Of a stretch of DNA of 10,381 nt, positions 1 to 5,990 are shown one piece after another. Within the stretch, counting starts at the first letter, position 1. The number at the start of each line of letters is the position of its first letter. The position numbers were made by a program, and so were the translations under genes. Source of the DNA: Baffinella frigidus (Eukaryota; Cryptophyceae; Cryptomonadales; Baffinellaceae). The stretch spans positions 224,824 to 235,204 of the forward strand of contig MU646328.1 in NCBI GenBank assembly GCA_026770585.1, written 5' to 3'. A model generated the notes under the pieces. The model searched no databases, was not told where the DNA came from, and was given only the letters and a program-made list of their open reading frames with translations.

Positions 1-77
1 GCCCTAGGACCTGCCTAGGACCTTTGTGGTGTCAAATTTGACCCCATGGCCACTTGAGGGATACGATTCAGGAGTGG

Positions 78-112
78 CAGTTGAGACGTGAGACCGCTTT
101 ACGTCTCAACTG
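78..112. repeat. Perfect 12-bp inverted repeat, 11-nt loop
   Basis: CAGTTGAGACGT (78-89) is exactly complementary to ACGTCTCAACTG (101-112), with an 11-nt spacer. It could form a hairpin or cruciform. No T-tract follows, so it does not look like a bacterial terminator. It lies 12 bp upstream of a longer fold-back at 125-218. Confidence 0.85.
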
Positions 113-124
113 TCTGGGTTTGAT

Positions 125-218
125 GTGGGTATCTGGGCTCTAAGGGCACCTAAGGATGCAAGGTTATGAGGCTTCCAAAGTAGATTCACTTAGGTGTCCA
201 TAGAGCGCAGATACCCAC
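125..218. repeat. 30-bp inverted repeat (27/30), 34-nt spacer
   Basis: The arms 125-154 and 189-218 are inverted copies matching at 27 of 30 positions; both have GTGGGTATCT at the outer end and CTTAGG / CCTAAG at the inner end. The size and spacing fit a small fold-back element or a structured RNA hairpin. I see no clear target-site duplication, so its origin as a mobile element is unproven. Confidence 0.8.
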
Positions 219-460
219 TGTTGAGGGTTGGTGAGCAATCACTGGCTGAGTCCGTTCTGCAGCCAGGCTGCCACCCAAAGTGGTCAAAGTGGTCAAAGTG
301 GTCAAAGTGGCCCTGGTTGCCCGTGCTCGCACGTCCGAAGCACGAAACACACTCACAACACACTCACAACACACCGCAGACCGGCTTGACTATCCACCTG
401 CCGTCCTCACCGCAAGGGGATACACGTTATTGTCCTATGCTCACCGTCCTTTAGGTCCTT

Positions 461-927
461 AATAAAGAGGACGCAGGCGTCGTAAGGGGCCTTTCCAGGC
501 CAGGCAAGCCACATAGTGAATCGTTTGAACTGGACGTGACCTAGTTTTCAAACATGTTCGGGAAGGGAGCAGATTCAAATTCACGTCAAGAAGGATCAAT
601 TGCCAGATCGACCCGAAGTTCGGTCGACGGCCCGAAGTTTGGTCCCTCCCCGATGCGTGTTCGAATTCACATCGGCGCAGCACCAAAAACAGGTCACGTC
701 CATTCAAATTGTACGGGGAGTCTCCAGGGCGACCCGAATCGCAGTCGCATCTGTTCCCTCTCCACCGGTGTAGTAAATTACCGCTAAAGACGTCACTTTT
801 TGAACTCATCGGTCGCGTCCACCGTTCCTGGTACAAATTTAACGGCAACCGGCGAATATGGTGCCCCCCCTGAATTTCCGATCACGTACCCGCGTTTATC
901 TCAAAGGGCGCCTGATGTCTGGATTTG
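461..927. other. Gene-free stretch, nothing identified
   Basis: No supported gene. An antisense open frame covers most of it (459-848) but shows no recognisable motif and I treat it as chance. CCGAAGTTCGGTCGAC near 609 begins a short imperfect repeat of CCGAAGTTYGGTC. The 14-mer CCTGGTACAAATTT at 827-840 recurs exactly at 3861-3874, inside a fold-back, and hints at a shared repeat family. Confidence 0.5.
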
Positions 928-1292
928 GTGTTTTGGTGCTTTTATTTACACTCACATCGAAGGCCACAGCCCACCTCACTCTTGAGGAGTTGGGAGTAAT
1001 CTACGGATGGTGCTTTGGTGCTTTTATTTACACTCACATCGAAGGCCACAACCCACCTCACTCTTGAGGAGTTGGGAGTAATCTACGGATGAGCTCCCCA
1101 ACCCGACCCAATGGGGTCCAGCCGAGCCCCTTTTCCTTTACCCATTTGGTGCTTTGGTGCTTTTATTTACACTCATATCGAAGGCCACGCCCATCTCGCT
1201 CTTGAGGAGATGGGAACAATCTACGGATGAGCTCCCCGACCCGACCTACATAGATCCGGTCGAGCCCCTTTCCCCCCTTTTCAAGCACCAAA
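928..1292. repeat. Three-unit direct repeat (82- and 139-bp spacing)
   Basis: The core GGTGCTTTTATTTACACTCA begins at 935, 1017 and 1156 (the third has one change just after it). Each copy continues through a conserved CGAAGGCCAC, TCTTGAGGAG and AATCTACGGATG. Units 2 and 3 have an additional ~50-bp tail with GAGCTCCCC and ACCCGACC that unit 1 lacks, so unit 1 looks truncated. The third unit is bounded by TTTGGTGCTT (1145-1154) and its complement AAGCACCAAA (1283-1292), suggesting an element end. Open frames crossing the units reuse the same peptide out of repetition rather than selection. Family unknown. Confidence 0.85.
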
Positions 1293-1782
1293 AAACAAGG
1301 CATTAAGCCTGTAAAAAGGCGCCTGATCCAAATAACCTATTCAAAACGACATCTCAAACCTGAAAACAAATCGAGGTCTCCAGGCCAGAGGGGGGAGGGG
1401 GGGGGGGTCAGTTGAGGTGCGGGGAGTGGCAGGAGCTGTCAAACGCAGATTGGGCTGGAAGAATGCGAAGAAAAGGAGCCGTCCAGCGCCGATTGGGCTG
1501 GACGCCTCACGACGAAAAACAAAATTGAAAAAAAATGCAAAGCAAAACGACTTAAAATTGTCAAGATTCCTCAGGATTTCTAATGGTTTTTCAAAATCAT
1601 TTCCGGCCAGATAAAATTTTGGCCCAAGGGAAAACGTAAGGATTTCCGACCAGATGTAATTTTTCAGGTGACGCTTTTTCAGATCAGCCCGCTCAAAAAA
1701 CCGGTTTTACGGTTTACGGTGTACCGAGCCCTGGTAAGGCATTTTGTACGAGGAGGGGATGAGATATTTTTGTGGCGCGTCA
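1293..1782. other. Gene-free stretch with short direct repeats and a G-run
   Basis: No gene is supported. A short + strand open frame (about 1417-1614) is lysine/arginine-rich with no domain. Visible structure: a G-rich run at about 1389-1407; GATTGGGCTGGA twice (about 1448 and 1491); a CGTCCAGC / GCTGGACG inverted repeat (1480-1487 and 1497-1504); and ATTTCCGGCCAGATAAAATT at 1599, repeated in diverged form at 1642. Confidence 0.5.
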
Positions 1783-2826
1783 GGGTTTGGTGGTGAGGGT
1801 TTAGGGGTTGGGGTTTAGGGTCTAGGGTTTAGGGTTTGGGGTTTAGGGTTTAGGGTTTAGAGTTTAGGGTTTAGGGTTTAGGGTTTAGGGTTTAGGGTTT
1901 AGGGTTTAGGGTTTAGGGATTAGGGTTTAGGGTTTAGGGTTTAGCGTCAAGGGTTTAGGGTTTAGGGTCAAGGGTTTAGGGTTTAGGGTTCAGTTTTAGG
2001 GTTTAGGGTTCAGGGTGAAGAGTTATGGGTTCAAGGTTAAGGATTTACGGTTAAGGGTTAAGGGTATCATGGTTTAGGGTTTAGGGTTTACGGTTGAGGG
2101 TTTTGGGGTTTGGGTTTTGGGTTTAGGGTTAAGAGTTTTGGTTTTAGGGTTCAGTGTTAAGGGTTCAGTGTTAAGGGTTCAGGGTTTAGGGTTGAGGGTT
2201 CAGGGTTTAGGGTTTAGGGTTTAGGGTTTGAAATTTATAGTTAAGAGTTGAGTGTTTCAGTTTGAGGATTTATGATTGAGGGTTTAGGGGATAATGGTTT
2301 AGGGTTTAGGGCTTAGGGTTTAGGGTTTAGGGTTTAGGGTTGATGTTTTATGATTTAGGGGTTAGGGTGTAGGGTTTAGGGTCAAGGTTTCAGGGTTCAG
2401 GGTCTAGAGTTTAGGAATTAGGGTTTAGAGTTAAGAGTTGAGGGTTTAAGGTTGAGGATTTAGGGTTTAGGGTTTAGGGTATAAGGTGTTTTGTTTTTCG
2501 GTTTTCGGTTTACGGCTCACAGTTTAGGGTTTAGGGTTTAGGGTTTAGGGTTTAGGGTTTAAGTGTTAGGTTTTGAGGTTTAGGGGTTATGGTTTAGGGT
2601 TTAGGTTTCATGGTTTAGGGTTTAGGGTTTAGGGTTTAGGGTTTGAGGTTTAGGGTTTAGGGTTTAAGGTCAAGGGTTTAGGGTTGAGGTTTTAGGTTTT
2701 GGGTTTTAGCGTTTGGGGTGCAGTGTTTAGGGTTGAAGGTTCAGAGTTTAGAATGTAGTGTTTAGTGTTCACTGTTGAAGTTTTCGGGTTTAGGTTTTAG
2801 GTTTTGGGGTTGACGGTTTCCCTAAA
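1783..2826 (+). repeat. Degenerate interstitial telomere-type array (TTTAGGG)n
   Basis: About 1 kb is dominated by TTTAGGG and one- or two-base variants such as TTCAGGG, TTAAGGG, TTTTGGG and TCAAGGG. The longest perfect run is eight units at 1863-1918. TTTAGGG is the telomere repeat of most plants and of several algal and protist groups. The high divergence and the unique DNA on both sides argue for an old interstitial array rather than a chromosome end. Just past the end, near 2820, the text switches briefly to the other strand (CCCTAAAACC). Confidence 0.93.
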
Positions 2827-2967
2827 ACCTAGACCCTGAATCATGCCATTGCCGGTCACCTGACCCTTCCCGCAGGCCCGTCTAGGGGTTTACAGGTATG
2901 CCAGTTAAACCAAAGAGGTTCGCGCTCACATACCCTAGACCTTGGTTCTTGGTTCTTGGTTCTTGGC
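2827..2967. other. Unique spacer ending in a TTCTTGG microsatellite
   Basis: A short non-coding spacer follows the telomere-type array. It starts with CCCTAAAACCTAGACCCTG, which reads as the opposite strand of the array, and ends with three to four tandem copies of the 7-mer TTCTTGG (2941-2966) immediately before the first dispersed-repeat copy. Confidence 0.6.
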
Positions 2968-3060
2968 ATCACCTTTAAGTCCTTTATGTTCTTCGAGCTC
3001 CCAACATAAGCGGACACCGGAACTTATCCTGCAGAAAAGCCATGCTTCCTTTCGGATCAC
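2968..3060. repeat. Dispersed ~90-bp repeat, copy 1 (diverged)
   Basis: Shares the ordered landmarks CCTTTARGTCCTTTA, CCAACATA, CTGCAGARAAGC and a terminal CTTTCGGATC with the copies at 3061-3146 and 4788-4887. It is the most diverged and has lost bases in the middle. It abuts copy 2, making a tandem pair. Family unknown; no terminal inverted repeats seen. Confidence 0.7.
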
Positions 3061-3146
3061 ATCCTTTAGGTCCTTTAGGTTTTCATTTTCCAACATATGC
3101 TAACGAAACGCCCTTGCGTAGAAAGGACTGCAGAGAAAGCATTTTG
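3061..3146. repeat. Dispersed ~90-bp repeat, copy 2
   Basis: Closely matches the copy at 4788-4887: over the 56 bases from CCAACATATG to the ATTTT end I count five differences. Read on the minus strand, both copies keep the open peptide SLQSFLRKGVSL[A/P]YVG, with several differences at third codon positions. That may be the remnant of a coding element, but the number of sites is too small to be sure. Confidence 0.8.
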
Positions 3147-3491
3147 AGGGTCTTTTTAGGTCCTTTTATGGAGATTTAGGCTGGAATCCATGTGATGATA
3201 AAATACAGAATTACTTAATTCAAAGTTACCCTAAAACGTTTTACGGCCACTTTGAGCTCGAATTGTGTGTGACATAATGAAACGTTGCGTTTTTAATTGA
3301 ATCAAGTTCAGCGGTATGAAAACTTAATGAAAACCTAATTACGCAACGTTTCGATGCGTGGAATCGCTCAAATGTGTTTTATGACTGAAACGATGCGGTT
3401 TGCATGAAAATCTGCTCGGATTCGAAACAACTCAAAGTCAATAAGTGACTTTGAATTATGCATCTTTGCGACACATAGACCTCGCGCCTAA
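3147..3491. repeat. AT-rich region with nested inverted repeats
   Basis: No gene. GAAACGTTGCGT (3279-3290) is exactly complementary to ACGCAACGTTTC (3341-3352). Near the right side, AACTCAAAGTCA (3429-3440) pairs with TGACTTTGAATT (3446-3457) with one mismatch. TTAATTCAAAGT near 3215 is an inverted match to the last of these, so about 3214-3458 may be a small fold-back element with imperfect ends. Base composition is AT-rich compared with the exons downstream. Confidence 0.65.
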
Positions 3492-3759
3492 TACTACGCC
3501 GAATCCGGTCCAGGTTTTAGGAATCCCAGACGCTCACGGCGTGAGCGTCTGGTTGGAGCAATTTGATGTGAAACTTTTCGTTGATTGTGTCCATTTTTGA
3601 CCCAATTTTATAATTTACCCCGCAAATTGGCTTGATCGTGTCCAATTTCGATGAATATCTTGCCAAATTTGAAAATATTCGTTAGAAAATGGCTCCAACC
3701 CAACACGACCACAGGTCGTTTTGGGGATTCCTAAAACCTGAACCGGATCCCGCGTAGTA
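3492..3759. mobile_element. MITE-like fold-back element with 36-bp inverted ends
   Basis: The terminal arms 3492-3527 and 3724-3759 are inverted copies matching at 33 of 36 positions; both carry CCTAAAACCTG / CAGGTTTTAGG and end in TACTACGC / GCGTAGTA. Just inside the left arm is a near-palindrome, CCAGACGCTCAC (3526-3537) against GTGAGCGTCTGG (3541-3552) with a 3-nt loop. The element is 268 bp and has no open frame, as in non-autonomous DNA transposons of the MITE/fold-back type. I see no certain target-site duplication, so the superfamily is undetermined. Confidence 0.75.
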
Positions 3760-3791
3760 CGAGCTCGTAGAGCGCTTGCGGTAAAACTTGT

Positions 3792-3903
3792 CCGATTTTA
3801 ACGAGAAATGTTTTCAGAATTTGTACCAGAATCGTTTAGATGGACGTTTTCATGTCTCGTCCTGGTACAAATTTCTCGAATTCTGAAAACATTTAAAAAT
3901 CGG
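3792..3903. repeat. 112-bp imperfect hairpin
   Basis: Three ordered arm segments pair: CCGATTTT (3792-3799) with AAAATCGG (3896-3903); AAATGTTTTCAGAATT (3806-3821) with its exact complement at 3879-3894; and AATTTGTACCAG (3818-3829) with CTGGTACAAATT (3862-3873). The central loop is about 32 nt. The right arm has a TCTCG bulge; the left arm has the complementary CGAGA at a different place. It lies 32 bp from the 3492-3759 element and may belong to a compound fold-back. Confidence 0.75.
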
Positions 3904-4063
3904 TTTTTTTCAAGAGCCTAAGATAAGCCCCACCGTGCTTCGAGTCATTGTTTCCCCAAGTTGACTTCCACAGCCCTAACCGGAATTTAAACTCGGACGA
4001 GTCAATTCATCCGGGCCTGCTACTTTTGCGGAGAATTTCCCTTGAATTTTGCATGAATCGAAC

Positions 4064-4592
4064 ATGTGTTTGATGTGTCCGCTCGGTCAGACTTCACCGG
4101 GTGGGACCCGATTGACTACGCTCTCTGAATGCTTCGGTGCTTGGCAATGGGACGGTATTGAAGGACTCGGCACAGTATGTGGGCGGGATCACTGGAATTC
4201 AGGATCACCTCGGTTCTGTCAACCATGTCCTCTAAATTCGTATTCATCGTCATGGGATACACCCCATCGCCCGGAGGATAATGCCAACTGGGCATGTATA
4301 TGTTATGACCAACATTATCTCATCGACAATGATTCCTACACCTGTGTTCTGGCAAGTCAAACTTATCCAACGAATGAGTACAACCAGCCTTTCTTCGGGA
4401 GCCATGGACATCAATATTGGTGTACTCTCTATACAGGCACTGCGAGAATATAGGTGTACCGCATGCCCAGATGGGTCGACTTCTGATGCCGGGCTGCAAC
4501 ACGGATGTGCTTGTCCAAATCCAGACCATTTGTTTGTAGTGGGACGTTCTACAAGCTCGTGCGCAGCCGAATGTCCCCCGGATCATTTTTGA
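4064..4592 (+). pseudogene. Cysteine-rich extracellular-type protein fragment, frameshifted
   Basis: Two consecutive reading frames together give a cysteine-rich protein. The first runs from ATG 4064 (another ATG at 4073) to a TAG at 4442; the second is one base out of phase, usable from about 4449 (YRCTACPDGSTSDAG), and ends at TGA 4590-4592. I count 16 cysteines, in motifs such as MCPLGQTSPGG, CQPCPLNSYSS, CTACPDGSTS and AECPPDHF. The CxxCPxGxxS spacing resembles ephrin-receptor-like (GCC2/GCC3) or TNFR-like cysteine-rich repeats, common in large surface proteins of protists; the family call is inference. An in-frame TGA at 4043 closes the 5' side, and there is no signal peptide or membrane segment. 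Either this is a decayed internal piece of a larger gene, or an intron or sequencing error hides the join. The window between the frames is too short for a normal intron. Confidence 0.6.
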
Positions 4593-4787
4593 GCGGGTCT
4601 GCCCCTTGGCGAAGAGCCGTTCCCGGTCCAGCGGCCCGTCGACGCCCGCGCCGCGCACGCGGCGCCGACTGCCGCCAGCCGATGCGCCGCACCGAGACGC
4701 ATGCAGCGAGCCAAAAATCGCTGGGATCCGATCTCCGCCTTCGGAGCGATGTCCCCCAACGTCGAAAGGCCACGCCCATTTCAGGTA
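4593..4787. other. GC-rich stretch with no recognised gene
   Basis: Directly after the cysteine-rich frame the sequence becomes markedly GC-rich. Overlapping open frames in several phases give only Arg/Ser/Pro/Ala-rich peptides, as expected from GC-rich DNA. GATGTCCCCCAACGTCGAAA (4749-4768) is similar to GATGCCCCCGATGTCGAAA at 5035-5053, a weak direct repeat around the dispersed-repeat copy 3 region. Confidence 0.45.
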
Positions 4788-4887
4788 TCCTTGTAGGTCC
4801 TTGAGGTTCTAAATGCTCCCAACATATGGCAACGACACGCCCTTCCGTAGAAAGGACTGCAGAGAAAGAATTTTTGCTTTCGGATCG
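4788..4887. repeat. Dispersed ~90-bp repeat, copy 3
   Basis: Carries the same landmarks as the copies at 2968 and 3061: TAGGTCCTTGAGG, CCCAACATATG, CGCCCTTCCGTAGAAAGGAC, CTGCAGAGAAAG and CTTTCGGATC. The minus-strand frame stays open through this copy to about 5033 without a recognisable domain. The copy lies about 1.7 kb from copy 2. Confidence 0.8.
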
Positions 4888-5522
4888 CGTTTAGCTCTCC
4901 AGTGCAGAGGCTCGTGAAGAGGGGATACAGGGTGGTTCTCTTGGGGTGTTTGAGTTATCCCAAAGAGGAACGCCAAGTCAGCCGCTATGAGGCTCATGGA
5001 ATCCCATGGTTGGAGCATAGGAGCTTCAACCACGGATGCCCCCGATGTCGAAAGAGGAGAGAAGATTACAGCGGGTGAGAGGTATTGTGTGGGGGGGTGA
5101 GGTGAGATGAGTTAGACGCCAAAGATGGAATTTAGGGATTTATCCCAATGTACAATGATTGATCCTTACTAGCGTGGAAATACCACTAGGTTTCAGAAGA
5201 GTAAAGTTAAGGCCAGAACGCGTCAGTGAACAACAACAGATCTTTAGGTCGAAGTCCTTTAGGCAATAAAGCCCTTTAAGCCCGTCGAGTTGCTTTACAT
5301 AAGTGCTGTAAAGCAACTCGCTCCCTAAAAGTCAAAACTGAGCCTCGCAACCTTCTGGATGTGTGCGGGTTCCCCGAAAATGTAAAGTTTTGAAAGCCAG
5401 TAAATTTGAGTGGCAGCTGGCGGGCGCGCTCTTATCCCCCTCCCGGCATCGTCGCCCTCCCTCCATTTCTTCGCTTTGGAGGCGGCTGGGGCGCTGGCTG
5501 CTCCCTGTAAGCAGCATCTAGG
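4888..5522. other. Upstream/5' region of the main gene; no gene seen
   Basis: No coding region is supported here. There is a G-run at about 5091-5097, a strong hairpin at 5286-5320 (listed separately) and CTTTAGG motifs around 5242-5270 like those in the dispersed repeat. An in-frame TAA at 5508-5510 closes the reading frame just before the proposed start at 5523, so this interval probably holds the promoter and 5' UTR. I recognise no TATA box with confidence. Confidence 0.5.
5286..5320. promoter_or_regulatory. Perfect 13-bp hairpin upstream of the main gene
   Basis: CGAGTTGCTTTAC (5286-5298) is exactly complementary to GTAAAGCAACTCG (5308-5320), with a 9-nt loop, about 200 bp upstream of the proposed start codon. 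It could be a cruciform, an RNA hairpin in the leader or a small repeat end. A regulatory role is inference only. Confidence 0.6.
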
Positions 5523-5990
5523 ATGCGGGGCACGATGACAGCAGGGGATGAGAGAACCCCCCCGGGGACGCCTGTCGGTTCGCCTCCTCGAACCCCGGAC
5601 GAGATCCGTAGCATGTTGAAGGCTCACCACAACGAGGCGGAGCGGGCGCGCGAGAAGGAGAAGAACACGATGCGGTCGTCGTCCACGGCGGTTGTGGACA
5701 TGAAGGCGATCCGCGAGGACCGCAGCGACACAATGTCGTCGATGTCGTCGCACCGCGAATTGAAAACCAAGGGCGAAGTTCCCGCGTTTGACGTGCGCGA
5801 CAGGCTGCGCACCACGCTGCGCCCCTCCTCCATGATGGCCTCCATGACAGCCCCTCCCCTGCGGCGCGATTTCGGAGGAGGGCACACATCCACAGACAAA
5901 GTCATCACAGAGACTCTCCGCAACTCCATAGGCGGGATGAGAGCGCTGTTCCAGGGCCCGGGCGACAAGGCGCTGGAGACGTGGGGCCAA
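5523..5990 (+). CDS. Exon 1: disordered charged N-terminus
   Basis: ATG 5523 is the first start after an in-frame TAA (5508). A second ATG at 5535 (MTAGDERTPPG) is an equally good candidate. The exon has strongly coding character: high GC, no stops for 468 nt, and three-base regularity. Visible pieces are a Thr-Pro/Ser-Pro-rich head with possible proline-directed phosphorylation sites, the charged helix EAERAREKEKNTMR (about residues 39-52), a DRSDTMSSMSSHRE linker, and a more ordered end (TETLRNSIGGMRALFQGPGD, then KALETWGQ). The donor is CAA|GTATCC at 5990/5991. Past that point the frame stays open into the intron to 6080, which I take as chance. Confidence 0.7.

Larger units (their letters stand above)
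1..460. other. Gene-free region with hairpins and short tandem repeats
   Basis: I find no convincing gene here. Short open frames exist on both strands, but they run through simple repeats and have no recognisable domain. The stretch begins with a direct repeat of CCTAGGACCT (3-12 and 14-23). It contains two inverted repeats, listed separately, a 9-bp tandem AAAGTGGTC (about 277-311) and a 12-bp tandem ACACACTCACAA (about 348-372). The AAAGTGGTC array reads as a WSK repeat in one frame, which I take to be a by-product of the tandem repeat. The motif CTTTAGGTCCTT near 450 recurs in the dispersed repeat near 3064 and 4790. Confidence 0.6.

Noticed and set aside
186-462. Short open frames with WSKWSKWSK or TLTTLTTL repeats
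   Set aside because: They are translations of a 9-bp tandem repeat, with no domain and no support on either strand.
650-680. tRNA B-box-like GTTCGAATTC
   Set aside because: No A box at suitable distance and no cloverleaf can be drawn.
459-848. 129-codon minus-strand open frame
   Set aside because: No motif, ordinary composition and no splice or start context; length is compatible with chance.
858-1067. Open frame with GAFIYTHIEGH repeated
   Set aside because: The repetition comes from the direct DNA repeat; the third unit breaks the frame.
1783-2826. True chromosome end
   Set aside because: Unique DNA lies on both sides and the units are heavily diverged.
5286-5320. Rho-independent terminator
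   Set aside because: No T-tract after the hairpin, and the context is eukaryotic.
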